Shown piece after piece: positions 1 to 12,873 of a stretch of 64,000 bases of DNA. The DNA comes from Xylocopa sonorina (lineage: Eukaryota; Arthropoda; Insecta; Hymenoptera; Apidae). Made by a program: the position numbers and the translations under genes. The stretch lies in the NCBI RefSeq assembly GCF_050948175.1, contig NW_027490092.1, positions 3,534,001 to 3,598,000 on the forward strand, read 5' to 3'. The notes under the pieces are model-generated. The model made no database searches and was not told the DNA's origin. It was given only the letters and a program-made list of their open reading frames with translations. Numbering within the stretch: position 1 is the stretch's first letter; every line of letters starts with the position of its first letter.

Positions 1-950
1 AGGGAATAGCGTTTGCAGATGTCTACGTATCGAAGCAATAGAGTTGAAATGCTTCTTAAAACGAGATATTGCATCTCATATCTATGTTTCATGATAGGAT
101 TTAATATTCATTGCGAATTGTTATGCATTCCTCGTCTACGATTCAAACGAATGTAAATGCGACACTTCCTTGCAAGGAATGGATTTCTGATGCTTCTTAA
201 AACGCGATATCGCATCTCATTTCTATGTTTTATGGTAAGATATAATATGATTTGCGAAGTGTTACGTATTCCTTGTCTACACTTCAAATGAATGTAAATG
301 CGACACTTCCTTGCAAGGAAATAGCGTTTACAGATGTCTACGTATCGTAGCAATAGAGTTCATATGATTCTTAAAACGCGATATCGCATCTCATTTCTAT
401 GTTCCATGGTAAGATATAACATGATTTGCGAAGTGTTATGTATTCCTCGTCTACACTTCAAATGAATGTGAATGCGATACTTCCTCGCTAGGAAATAGCG
501 TTTGCAGATGTCTACGTATCGTAGCATTAGAGTTCCAATACTTTTTAAAACGCGATATCGCATCTCATTTCTATGTTTCATGGTAAGATGTAATATGATT
601 TGCGAAGTGTTATGTATTCCTCGTCTACACTTCAAATGAATGTAAATGCGACACTTCCTTGCTAGGAAATAGCGTCTGCAGATGTCTAGGTATCGTAGCA
701 ATAGAGTTCTAATGCTTCTTAAAACGCGATATCGCATTTCATTTCTATGTTTCATGGTAAGATATAATATTCATTGCGAAGTGTTATGCTTTTCCTCGTC
801 TACGGTTCAAATGAATGTAAATGCGACACTTCCTTGCAGGGAAATAGCGTTTGCAGATGTCTACGTATCGAAGCAATAGAGTTCTAATGCTTCTTACAAC
901 GCGATATCGCATCTCATTTCTATGTTTCATGGTAAGATATAATATGATTT
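1..950. repeat. Duplicated block P, first copy
   Basis: It matches 6,726-7,675 at a spacing of 6,725 bp. I saw one difference, CAGGG against CAAGG at 839. The match ends at 951, where this copy has TTTTCG and the other TTTGCG. It includes short monomer copy 1 and the TGCTTTTCC monomer near 786. The block may begin before the window. Confidence 0.85.
71..211. repeat. Short 141-bp monomer (33-bp deletion), copy 1
   Basis: The usual GGAAATAGCG...GCAATGGATTT is fused to GGAATGGATTT, removing 33 bp including dyad 3. The junction has a 2-bp overlap (AA), which fits a single microhomology-scale deletion later amplified. Because 33 is divisible by three, the minus open frame is kept and loses 11 codons. 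Confidence 0.9.
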
Positions 951-2914
951 TCGAAGTGTTATGTATTCCTCGTCTACACGTCAAATGAATGTAAATGCGA
1001 CACTTCCTTGCAAGGAAATAGCGTTTGCAGATGCCTACGTATCGAAGCAATAGAGTTCAAATGCTTCTTAAAACGAGATATTGCATCTCATATCTATGTT
1101 TCATGATAGGATTTAATGTTCATTGCGAATTGTTATGCATTCCTCGTCTACGATTCAAACGAATGTAAATGCGACACTTCCTTGCAAGGAATGGATTTCT
1201 GATGCTTCTTAAAACGCGATATCGCATCTCATTTCTATGTTTTATGGTAAGATATAATATGATTTGCGAAGTGTTATGTATTCCTTGTCTACACTTCAAA
1301 TGAATGTAAATGCGACACTTCCTTGCAAGGAAATAGCGTTTGCAGATGTCTACGTATCGTAGCAATGGATTTCTGATGCTTCTTAAAACGCGATATCGCA
1401 TCTCATTTCTATGTTTTATGGTAAGATATAATATGATTTGCGAAGTGTTATGTATTCCTCGTCTACACTTCAAATGAATGTGAATGCGACACTTCCTCGC
1501 TAGGAAATAGCGTCTGCAGATGTCTAGGTATCGTAGTAATAGATTTCTAATGCTTCTTAAAACGAGATATTGCATCTCATATCTATGTTTCATGATAAGA
1601 TATAATATTCATTGCGAAGTGTTTTGCATTCCTCGTCCACGATTCAAATGAAAGTAAATGCGACACTTCCTTGCAAGGAAATAGCGTTTACAGATGTCTA
1701 CGTATCGTAGCAATAGAGTTCATATGATCCTTAAAACGCGATATCGCATCTCATTTCTATGTTCCATGGTAAGATATAACATGATTTGCGAAGTGTTATG
1801 TATTCCTCGTCTACACTTCAAATGAATGTGAATGCGATACTTCCTCGCTAGGAAATAGCGTTTGCAGATGTCTACGTATCGTAGCATTAGAGTTCCAATA
1901 CTTTTTAAAACGCGATATCGCATCGCATTTCTATGTTTCATGGTAAGATGTAATATGATTTGCGAAGTGTTATGTATTCCTCGTCTACACTTCAAATGAA
2001 TGTAAATGCGACACTTCCTTGCTAGGAAATAGCGTCTGCAGATGTCTAGGTATCGTAGCAATAGAGTTCTAATGCTTCTTACAACGCGATATCGCATCTC
2101 TTTTCTATGTTTCATGGTAAGATATAATATGATTTGCGAAGTGTTATGTATTCCTCGTCTACACATCAAATGAATGTAAATGCGACACTTCCTTGCAAGG
2201 AAATAGCATTTGCAGATGTCTACGTATCGTAGCAATGGATTTCTAATGCTTCTTAGAACGCGATATCGCATCTCATTTCTATGTTTCATGGTAAGATATA
2301 ATGTGATTTGCGAAGTGTTATGTATTCCTCGTCTACACTTCAAATGAATGTAAATGCGACACTTCCTTGCTAGGAAATAGCGTCTGCAGATGTCTAGGTA
2401 TCGTAGCAATAGAGTTCTAATGATTCTTAAAACGCGATATCGCATCCCATTTCTATGTTTTATGGTAAGATATAATATGATTTGCGAAGTGTTATGTATT
2501 CCTCGTCTACACTTCAAATGAATGTAAATGCGACACTTCCTTGCAAGGAAATAGCGTTTGCAGATGTCTACGTATCGTAGCATTAGAGTTCCAATGCTTT
2601 TTAAAACGCGATATCGCATCTCATTTCTATGTTTCATGGTAAGATGTAATATGATTTGCGAAGTGTTATGTATTCCTTGTCTACACTTCAAATGAATGTA
2701 AATGCGACACTTCCTTACAAGGAAATAGCGTTTGCAGATGTCTACGTATCGTAGCAATGGATTTCTGATGCTTCTTAAAACGCGATATCGCATCTCATTT
2801 CTATGTTTTATGGTAAGATATAATATGATTTGCGAAGTGTTATGTATTCCTCGTCTACACTTCAAATGAATGTAAATGCGACACTTCCTTGCAAGGAAAT
2901 AGCGTTTGCAGATG
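802..2914. repeat. Duplicated block Q, first copy (2.1 kb)
   Basis: It matches 8,572-10,684 at a spacing of 7,770 bp over about 2.1 kb. The match is bounded by GTCTACGG/GTCCACGG on the left and GATGTC/GATGCC on the right. It includes short monomer copy 2 and the run that gives the 403-codon minus open frame at 1720-2931. Interior identity was compared by eye and through translation, and looks near complete. Confidence 0.85.
1083..1223. repeat. Short 141-bp monomer, copy 2
   Basis: It has the same GGAATGGATTT junction as copy 1, in a class B start with the variant GATAGGATTTAATGTTC. The identical breakpoint implies common descent with the other five copies. Confidence 0.9.
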
Positions 2915-3257
2915 TCTACGTATCGAAGCAATAGTGTTCAAATGCTTCTTAAAACGAGATATTGCATCTCATATTTATGCTTCATGATAAGATATAATAT
3001 TCATTGCGAAGTGTTATGCTTTTCCTCGTCCACGGTTCAAATGAATGTAAATGCGACACTTCCTTGCAGGGAAATAGCGTTTGCAGATGTCTACGTATCG
3101 AAGCAATAGAGTTCTAATGCTTCTTACAACGCGATATCGCATCTCATTTCTATGTTTCATGGTAAGATATAATATGATTTGCGAAGTGTCATGTATTCCT
3201 CGTCTACACTTCAAATGAATGTGAATGCGACACTTCCTTGCAAGGAAATAGCGTTTG

Positions 3258-3896
3258 CAGATGCCTACGTATCGAAGCAATAGAGTTCAAATGCTTCTTA
3301 AAACGAGATATTGCATCTCATATCTATGTTTCATGTTAAGATATAATATACATTGCGAAGTGTTATGCATTCCTCGTCTACGATTCAAATGAATGTAAAT
3401 GCGACACTTCCTTGCTAGGAAATAGCGTCTGCAGATGTTTACGTATCGAAGCAATAGAGTTCAAATGCTTCTTAAAACGAGATGTTGCATCTCATACCTA
3501 TGTTTCATGATAAGATATAATATTCATTGCGAAGTGTCATGCATTCCTCGTCTACGATTCAAATGAATGTAAATGCGACACTTCCTTGCAAGGAAATCGT
3601 GTTTGCAGATGTCTACATATCGAAGCAATAGTGTTCTAAAGCTTCTTAAATCGCGATATCGCATCTCATTTCTATGTTTCATGGTAAGATATAATATAAT
3701 TTGCGAAGTGTTATGTATTCCTCGTCTACACTTCAAATGAATGTAAATGCGACACTTCCTTGCAAGGAAATAGCAATTGCAGATGTCTACCTATCGTACC
3801 ATTAGAGTTCCAATGCTTTTTAAAACGCGATATCGCATCTCATTTCTATGTTTCATGGTAAGATGTAATATGATTTGCGAAGTGTTATGTATTCCT
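3258..3896. repeat. Block shared with 10,679-11,317 and in part with 6,050-6,500
   Basis: It holds GATGCCTACG, TTTCATGTTAAG, GATGTTGC and CATACCTATG variants found again 7,421 bp later. The right part recurs 2,613 bp later (15 x 174 + 3), where the three extra bases are two TGCTTTTCC insertions and one AACGGCG insertion. Confidence 0.75.
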
Positions 3897-6725
3897 TGTC
3901 TACACTTCAAATGAATGTAAATACGACACTTCCTTGCAAGGAAATAGCGTTTGCAGATGTCTACGTATCGTAGCAATGGATTTCTGATGCTTCTTAAAAC
4001 GCGATATCGCATCTCATTTCTATGTTTTATGGTAAGATATAATATGATTTGCGAAGTGTTATGTATTCCTCGTCTACACTTCAAATGAATGTAAATGCGA
4101 CACTTCCTTGCAAGGAAATAGCGTTTGCAGATGTCTACGTATCGAAGCAATAGAGTTCAAATGCTTCTTAAAACGCGATATCGCATCTCATTTCTATGTT
4201 TCATGGTAAGATATAATATGATTTGCGAAGTATCACGTATTCCCCGTCTACACTTCAAACGAATGTGAATGCGATACTTCCTCGCTAGGAAATAGCGTTT
4301 GCAAATGTCTACGTATCGTAGCAATAGATTTCTAATGCTTCTTAAAACGGCGATATCGCATCTCATTTCTATGTTTCATGGTAAGATATAATATGATTTG
4401 CGAAGTGTTATGTATTCCTCGTCTACACTTCAAATGAATGTAAATGCGACACTTCCTCGCAAGGAAATAGCAATTGCAGATGTCTACCTATCGTAGCATT
4501 AGAGTTCCAATGCTTTTTAAAACGCGATATCGCATCTCATTTCTATGTTTCATGGTAAGATGTAATATGATTTGCGAAGTGTTATGTATTCCTCGTCTAC
4601 ACTTCAAATGAATGTAAATGCGACACTTCCTTGCTAGGAAATAGCGTTTGCAGATGTCTACGTATCGAAGAAATAGAGTTCAAATGCTTCTCAAAACGCG
4701 ATATCGCATCTCATTTCTATGTTTCATGGTAAGATGTAATATGATTTGCGAAGTGTTATATATTCCTTGTCTACACTTCAAATGAATGTAAATGCGACAC
4801 TTCCTTACAAGGAAATAGCGTTTGCAGATGTCTACGTATCGCAGCAATGGATTTCTGATGCTTCTTAAAACGCGATATCGCATCTCATTTCTATGTTTTA
4901 TGGTAAGATATAATATGATTTGCGAAGTGTTATGTACTCTCCGTCTACACTTCAAATGAATGTAAATGCGACACTTCCTTGCTAGGAAATAGCGTCTGCA
5001 GATGTCTAGGTATCGTAGCAATAGATTTCTAATGCTTCTTAAAACGCGATATCGCATTTCATTTCTATGTTTCATGGTAAGATATAATATTCATTGCGAA
5101 GTGTTATGCTTTTCCTCGTCTACGGTTCAAATGAATGTAAATGCGACACTTCCTTGCAGGGAAATAGCGTTTGCGGATGTCTACGTATCGAAGCAATAGA
5201 GTTCTAATGCTTCTTACAACGCGATATCGCATCTCATTTCTATGTTTCATGGTAAGATATAATATGATTTGCGAAGTGTTATGTATTCCTCGTCTACACA
5301 TCAAATGAATGTAAATGCGACACTTCCTTGCAAGGAAATAGCATTTGCAGATGTCTACGTATCGTAGCAATGGATATCTAATGCTTCTTAGAACGCGATA
5401 TCGCATCTCATTTCTATGTTTCATGGTAAGATATAATATGATTTGCGAAGTGCTATGTATTCCTCGTCTACACTTCAAATGAATGTAAATGCGACACTTC
5501 CTTGCTAGGAAATAGCGTCTGCAGATGTCTACGTATCGAAGCAATAGTGTTCAAATGCTTCTTAAAACGAGATATTGCATCTCATATTTATGCTTCATGA
5601 TAAGATATAATATTCATTGCGAAGTGTTATGCTTTTCCTCGTCCACGGTTCAAATGAATGTAAATGCGACACTTCCTTGCAGGGAAATAGCGTTTGCAGA
5701 TGTCTACGTATCGAAGCAATAGAGTTCTAATGCTTCTTACAACGCGATATCGCATCTCATTTCTATGTTTCATGGTAAGATATAATATGATTTTCGAAGT
5801 GTTATGTATTCCTCGTCTACACGTCAAATGAATGTAAATGCGACACTTCCTTGCAAGGAAATAGCATTTGCAGATGTCTACGTATCGTAGCAATGGATTT
5901 CTAATGCTTCTTAGAACGCGATACCGCATCTCATTTCTATGTTTCATGGTAAGATATAATATGATTTGCGAAGTGTCATGTATTCCTCGTCTACACTTCA
6001 AATGAATGTGAATGCGACACTTCCTTGCAAGGAAATAGCGTTTGCAGATGCCTACGTATCGAAGCAATAGAGTTCAAATGCTTCTTAAAACGAGATATTG
6101 CATCTCATACCTATGTTTCATGATAAGATATAATATTCATTGCGAAGTGTCATGCATTCCTCGTCTACGATTCAAATGAATGTAAATGCGACACTTCCTT
6201 GCAAGGAAATCGCGTTTGCAGATGTCTACATATCGAAGCAATAGTGTTCTGAAGCTTCTTAAATCGCGATATCGCATCTCATTTCTATGTTTCATGGTAA
6301 GATATAATATAATTTGCGAAGTGTTATGTATTCCTCGTCTACACTTCAAATGAATGTAAATGCGACACTTCCTTGCAAGGAAATAGCAATTGCAGATGTC
6401 TACCTATCGTACCATTAGAGTTCCAATGCTTTTTAAAACGCGATATCGCATCTCATTTCTATGTTTCATGGTAAGATGTAATATGATTTGCGAAGTGTTA
6501 TGTATTCCTCGTCTACACTTCAAATGAATGTAAATGCGACACTTCCTTGCTAGGAAATGGCGTCTGCAAATGTCTAGGTATCGTAGCAATAGAGTTCTAA
6601 TGCTTCCTAAAAGGCGATATCGCATTTCATTTCTATGTTTCATGGTAAGATATAATATGATTTGCGAAGTGTTATGTATTCCTTGTCTCAACTTCAAAGG
6701 AATGTAAATGCGACACTTCCTTGCA

Positions 6726-7675
6726 AGGGAATAGCGTTTGCAGATGTCTACGTATCGAAGCAATAGAGTTGAAATGCTTCTTAAAACGAGATATTGCATC
6801 TCATATCTATGTTTCATGATAGGATTTAATATTCATTGCGAATTGTTATGCATTCCTCGTCTACGATTCAAACGAATGTAAATGCGACACTTCCTTGCAA
6901 GGAATGGATTTCTGATGCTTCTTAAAACGCGATATCGCATCTCATTTCTATGTTTTATGGTAAGATATAATATGATTTGCGAAGTGTTACGTATTCCTTG
7001 TCTACACTTCAAATGAATGTAAATGCGACACTTCCTTGCAAGGAAATAGCGTTTACAGATGTCTACGTATCGTAGCAATAGAGTTCATATGATTCTTAAA
7101 ACGCGATATCGCATCTCATTTCTATGTTCCATGGTAAGATATAACATGATTTGCGAAGTGTTATGTATTCCTCGTCTACACTTCAAATGAATGTGAATGC
7201 GATACTTCCTCGCTAGGAAATAGCGTTTGCAGATGTCTACGTATCGTAGCATTAGAGTTCCAATACTTTTTAAAACGCGATATCGCATCTCATTTCTATG
7301 TTTCATGGTAAGATGTAATATGATTTGCGAAGTGTTATGTATTCCTCGTCTACACTTCAAATGAATGTAAATGCGACACTTCCTTGCTAGGAAATAGCGT
7401 CTGCAGATGTCTAGGTATCGTAGCAATAGAGTTCTAATGCTTCTTAAAACGCGATATCGCATTTCATTTCTATGTTTCATGGTAAGATATAATATTCATT
7501 GCGAAGTGTTATGCTTTTCCTCGTCTACGGTTCAAATGAATGTAAATGCGACACTTCCTTGCAAGGAAATAGCGTTTGCAGATGTCTACGTATCGAAGCA
7601 ATAGAGTTCTAATGCTTCTTACAACGCGATATCGCATCTCATTTCTATGTTTCATGGTAAGATATAATATGATTT
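6726..7675. repeat. Duplicated block P, second copy
   Basis: This is the counterpart of 1-950. The spacing equals 39 x 174, minus two 33-bp deletions, plus five 1-bp insertions, so the copies stay in monomer register. Confidence 0.85.
6796..6936. repeat. Short 141-bp monomer, copy 3
   Basis: This is the 6,725-bp-spaced counterpart of copy 1 within the duplicated block 6,726-7,675. It has the same deletion junction and the same GATAGGATTTAATATTC variant. Confidence 0.9.
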
Positions 7676-8852
7676 GCGAAGTGTTATGTATTCCTCGTCT
7701 ACACATCAAATGAATGTAAATGCGACACTTCCTTGCAAGGAAATAGCATTTGCAGATGTCTACGTATCGTAGCAATGGATTTCTAATGCTTCTTAGAACG
7801 CGATATCGCATCTCATTTCTATGTTTCATGGTAAGATATAATATGATTTGCGAAGTGCTATGTATTCCTCGTCTACACTTCAAATGAATGTAAATGCGAC
7901 ACTTCCTTGCTAGGAAATAGCGTCTGCAGATGTCTAGGTATCGTAGCAATAGAGTTCTAATGATTCTTAAAACGCGATATCGCATCCCATTTCTATGTTT
8001 TATGGTAAGATATAATATGATTTGCGAAGTGTTATGTATTCCTCGTCTACACTTCAAGTGAATGTAAATGCGACACTTCCTTGCAAGGAAATAGCGTTTG
8101 CAGATGTCTACGTATCGTAGCATTAGAGTTCCAATGCTTTTTAAAACGCAATATCGCATCTCATTTCTATGTTTCATGGTAAGATGTAATATGATTTGCG
8201 AAGTGTTATGTATTCCTTGTCTACACTTCAAATGAATGTAAATGCGACACTTCCTTACAAGGAAATAGCGTTTGCAGATGTCTACGTATCGTAGCAATGG
8301 ATTTCTGATGCTTCTTAAAACGCGATATCGCATCTCATTTCTATGTTTTATGGTAAGATATAATATGATTTGCGAAGTGTTATGTATTCCTCGTCTACAC
8401 TTCAAATGAATGTAAATGCGACACTTCCTTGCAAGGAAATAGCGTTTGCAGATGTCTACGTATCGAAGCAATAGTGTTCAAATGCTTCTTAAAACGAGAT
8501 ATTGCATCTCATATTTATGCTTCATGATAAGATATAATATTCATTGCGAAGTGTTATGCTTTTCCTCGTCCACGGTTCAAATGAATGTAAATGCGACACT
8601 TCCTTGCAGGGAAATAGCGTTTGCAGATGTCTACGTATCGAAGCAATAGAGTTCTAATGCTTCTTACAACGCGATATCGCATCTCATTTCTATGTTTCAT
8701 GGTAAGATATAATATGATTTTCGAAGTGTTATGTATTCCTCGTCTACACGTCAAATGAATGTAAATGCGACACTTCCTTGCAAGGAAATAGCGTTTGCAG
8801 ATGCCTACGTATCGAAGCAATAGAGTTCAAATGCTTCTTAAAACGAGATATT

Positions 8853-8993
8853 GCATCTCATATCTATGTTTCATGATAGGATTTAATGTTCATTGCGAAT
8901 TGTTATGCATTCCTCGTCTACGATTCAAACGAATGTAAATGCGACACTTCCTTGCAAGGAATGGATTTCTGATGCTTCTTAAAACGCGATATC
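8853..8993. repeat. Short 141-bp monomer, copy 4
   Basis: This is the 7,770-bp-spaced counterpart of copy 2 and carries the same TTTAATGTTC variant. Confidence 0.9.
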
Positions 8994-9267
8994 GCATCTC
9001 ATTTCTATGTTTTATGGTAAGATATAATATGATTTGCGAAGTGTTATGTATTCCTTGTCTACACTTCAAATGAATGTAAATGCGACACTTCCTTGCAAGG
9101 AAATAGCGTTTGCAGATGTCTACGTATCGTAGCAATGGATTTCTGATGCTTCTTAAAACGCGATATCGCATCTCATTTCTATGTTTTATGGTAAGATATA
9201 ATATGATTTGCGAAGTGTTATGTATTCCTCGTCTACACTTCAAATGAATGTGAATGCGACACTTCCT

Positions 9268-9282
9268 CGCTAGGAAATAGCG
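9268..9282. other. Alternative dyad at site 2: CGCTA-GGAAA-TAGCG
   Basis: In the allele CTTCCTCGCTAGGAAATAGCG the TTCC/GGAA palindrome loses its self-complementary centre. CGCTA and TAGCG then become perfect 5-bp inverted arms around GGAAA. This allele is common in 400-15,200 and recurs later, for example at 31,286-31,300 and 39,473-39,487, where the upstream bases read CTCGCTCGC. Confidence 0.7.
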
Positions 9283-10644
9283 TCTGCAGATGTCTAGGTA
9301 TCGTAGTAATAGATTTCTAATGCTTCTTAAAACGAGATATTGCATCTCATATCTATGTTTCATGATAAGATATAATATTCATTGCGAAGTGTTTTGCATT
9401 CCTCGTCCACGATTCAAATGAAAGTAAATGCGACACTTCCTTGCAAGGAAATAGCGTTTACAGATGTCTACGTATCGTAGCAATAGAGTTCATATGATCC
9501 TTAAAACGCGATATCGCATCTCATTTCTATGTTCCATGGTAAGATATAACATGATTTGCGAAGTGTTATGTATTCCTCGTCTACACTTCAAATGAATGTG
9601 AATGCGATACTTCCTCGCTAGGAAATAGCGTTTGCAGATGTCTACGTATCGTAGCATTAGAGTTCCAATACTTTTTAAAACGCGATATCGCATCGCATTT
9701 CTATGTTTCATGGTAAGATGTAATATGATTTGCGAAGTGTTATGTATTCCTCGTCTACACTTCAAATGAATGTAAATGCGACACTTCCTTGCTAGGAAAT
9801 AGCGTCTGCAGATGTCTAGGTATCGTAGCAATAGAGTTCTAATGCTTCTTACAACGCGATATCGCATCTCTTTTCTATGTTTCATGGTAAGATATAATAT
9901 GATTTGCGAAGTGTTATGTATTCCTCGTCTACACATCAAATGAATGTAAATGCGACACTTCCTTGCAAGGAAATAGCATTTGCAGATGTCTACGTATCGT
10001 AGCAATGGATTTCTAATGCTTCTTAGAACGCGATATCGCATCTCATTTCTATGTTTCATGGTAAGATATAATGTGATTTGCGAAGTGTTATGTATTCCTC
10101 GTCTACACTTCAAATGAATGTAAATGCGACACTTCCTTGCTAGGAAATAGCGTCTGCAGATGTCTAGGTATCGTAGCAATAGAGTTCTAATGATTCTTAA
10201 AACGCGATATCGCATCCCATTTCTATGTTTTATGGTAAGATATAATATGATTTGCGAAGTGTTATGTATTCCTCGTCTACACTTCAAATGAATGTAAATG
10301 CGACACTTCCTTGCAAGGAAATAGCGTTTGCAGATGTCTACGTATCGTAGCATTAGAGTTCCAATGCTTTTTAAAACGCGATATCGCATCTCATTTCTAT
10401 GTTTCATGGTAAGATGTAATATGATTTGCGAAGTGTTATGTATTCCTTGTCTACACTTCAAATGAATGTAAATGCGACACTTCCTTACAAGGAAATAGCG
10501 TTTGCAGATGTCTACGTATCGTAGCAATGGATTTCTGATGCTTCTTAAAACGCGATATCGCATCTCATTTCTATGTTTTATGGTAAGATATAATATGATT
10601 TGCGAAGTGTTATGTATTCCTCGTCTACACTTCAAATGAATGTA

Positions 10645-12470
10645 AATGCGACACTTCCTTGCAAGGAAATAGCGTTTGCAGATGCCTACGTATCGAAGCA
10701 ATAGAGTTCAAATGCTTCTTAAAACGAGATATTGCATCTCATATCTATGTTTCATGTTAAGATATAATATACATTGCGAAGTGTTATGCATTCCTCGTCT
10801 ACGATTCAAATGAATGTAAATGCGACACTTCCTTGCTAGGAAATAGCGTCTGCAGATGTTTACGTATCGAAGCAATAGAGTTCAAATGCTTCTTAAAACG
10901 AGATGTTGCATCTCATACCTATGTTTCATGATAAGATATAATATTCATTGCGAAGTGTCATGCATTCCTCGTCTACGATTCAAATGAATGTAAATGCGAC
11001 ACTTCCTTGCAAGGAAATCGTGTTTGCAGATGTCTACATATCGAAGCAATAGTGTTCTAAAGCTTCTTAAATCGCGATATCGCATCTCATTTCTATGTTT
11101 CATGGTAAGATATAATATAATTTGCGAAGTGTTATGTATTCCTCGTCTACACTTCAAATGAATGTAAATGCGACACTTCCTTGCAAGGAAATAGCAATTG
11201 CAGATGTCTACCTATCGTACCATTAGAGTTCCAATGCTTTTTAAAACGCGATATCGCATCTCATTTCTATGTTTCATGGTAAGATGTAATATGATTTGCG
11301 AAGTGTTATGTATTCCTCGTCTACACTTCAAATGAATGTAAATGCGACACTTCCTTGCTAGGAAATGGCGTCTGCAAATGTCTAGGTATCGTAGCAATAG
11401 AGTTCTAATGCTTCTTAAAACGCGATATCGCATTTCATTTCTATGTTTCATGGTAAGATATAATATGATTTGCGAAGTGTTATGTATTCCTTGTCTCAAC
11501 TTCAAAGGAATGTAAATGCGACACTTCCTTGCAAGGGAATAGCGTTTGCAGATGTCTACGTATCGAAGCAATAGAGTTCAAATGCTTCTTAAAACGAGAT
11601 ATTGCATCTCATATCTATGTTTCATGATAGGATTTAATGTTCATTGCGAATTGTTATGCATTCCTCGTCTACGATTCAAACGAATGTAAATGCGACACTT
11701 CCTTGCAAGGAATGGATTTCTGATGCTTCTTAAAACGCGATATCGCATCTCATTTCTATGTTTTATGGTAAGATATAATATGATTTGCGAAGTGTTATGT
11801 ATTCCTTGTCTACACTTCAAATGAATGTAAATGCGACACTTCCTTGCAAGGAAATAGCGTTTGCAGATGTCTACGTATCGTAGCAATGGATTTCTGATGC
11901 TTCTTAAAACGCGATATCGCATCTCATTTCTATGTTTTATGGTAAGATATAATATGATTTGCGAAGTGTTATGTATTCCTCGTCTACACTTCAAATGAAT
12001 GTGAATGCGACACTTCCTCGCTAGGAAATAGCGTCTGCAGATGTCTAGGTATCGTAGTAATAGATTTCTAATGCTTCTTAAAACGAGATATTGCATCTCA
12101 TATCTATGTTTCATGATAAGATATACTATTCATTGCGAAGTGTTTTGCATTCCTCGTCCACGATTCAAATGAAAGTAAATGCGACACTTCCTTGCAAGGA
12201 AATAGCGTTTACAGATGTCTACGTATCGTAGCAATAGAGTTCATATGATTCTTAAAACGCGATATCGCATCTCATTTCTATGTTCCATGGTAAGATATAA
12301 CATGATTTGCGAAGTGTTATGTATTCCTCGTCTACACTTCAAATGAATGTGAATGCGATACTTCCTCGCTAGGAAATAGCGTTTGCAGATGTCTACGTAT
12401 CGTAGCATTAGAGTTCCAATACTTTTTAAAACGCGATATCGCATCTCATTTCTATGTTTCATGGTAAGAT
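10645..12470. repeat. Duplicated block R, first copy (1.8 kb)
   Basis: It matches 12,874-14,699 at a spacing of 2,229 bp, or 12 full units plus one 141-bp unit. A few differences are visible: GATGTTGC against GATATTGC at 10,904; ATATACTATT against ATATAATATT; and GATATCGC against GATACCGC near 12,268. Its left 0.6 kb also matches 3,258-3,896 at a spacing of 7,421 bp. Confidence 0.85.
11604..11744. repeat. Short 141-bp monomer, copy 5
   Basis: It lies 2,751 bp (15 x 174 + 141) after copy 4, with the same junction and the TTTAATGTTC variant. Confidence 0.9.
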
Positions 12471-12873
12471 GTAATATGATTTGCGAAGTGTTATGTATTC
12501 CTCGTCTACACTTCAAATGAATGTAAATGCGACACTTCCTTGCTAGGAAATAGCGTCTGCAGATGTCTAGGTATCGTAGCAATAGAGTTCTAATGCTTCT
12601 TACAACGCGATATCGCATCTCTTTTCTATGTTTCATGGTAAGATATAATATGATTTGCGAAGTGTTATGTATTCCTCGTCTACACATCAAATGAATGTAA
12701 ATGCGACACTTCCTTGCAAGGAAATAGCATTTGCAGATGTCTACGTATCGTAGCAATGGATTTCTAATGCTTCTTAGAACGCGATATCGCATCTCATTTC
12801 TATGTTTCATGGTAAGATATAATATGATTTGCGAAGTGTCATGTATTCCTCGTCTACACTTCAAATGAATGTG

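Larger units (their letters stand above)
8572..10684. repeat. Duplicated block Q, second copy (2.1 kb)
   Basis: This is the counterpart of 802-2,914. It includes short monomer copy 4 and a second 403-codon minus open frame differing at one residue, caused by the right block edge. The duplicate open frame reflects block duplication, not gene duplication. Confidence 0.85.

Noticed and set aside
2906..3109. Short plus-strand open frames of about 65 codons
   Set aside because: They occur only where TGCTTTTCC (+1) monomers join two frames. They are accidental products of the indel.
9268..9282. CGCTA-GGAAA-TAGCG as a functional RNA hairpin
   Set aside because: The arms are only five bases, and the allele is one of several at the site. 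Kept only as a DNA dyad observation.
9490..10701. Long minus-strand open frames (up to 403 codons) as a family of repeat proteins
   Set aside because: They are a by-product of the 3 x 58-bp period. Frame is broken by 1-bp indels and by common stop alleles. No start context, signal peptide or recognisable domain is seen, and block duplications explain the near-identical copies.
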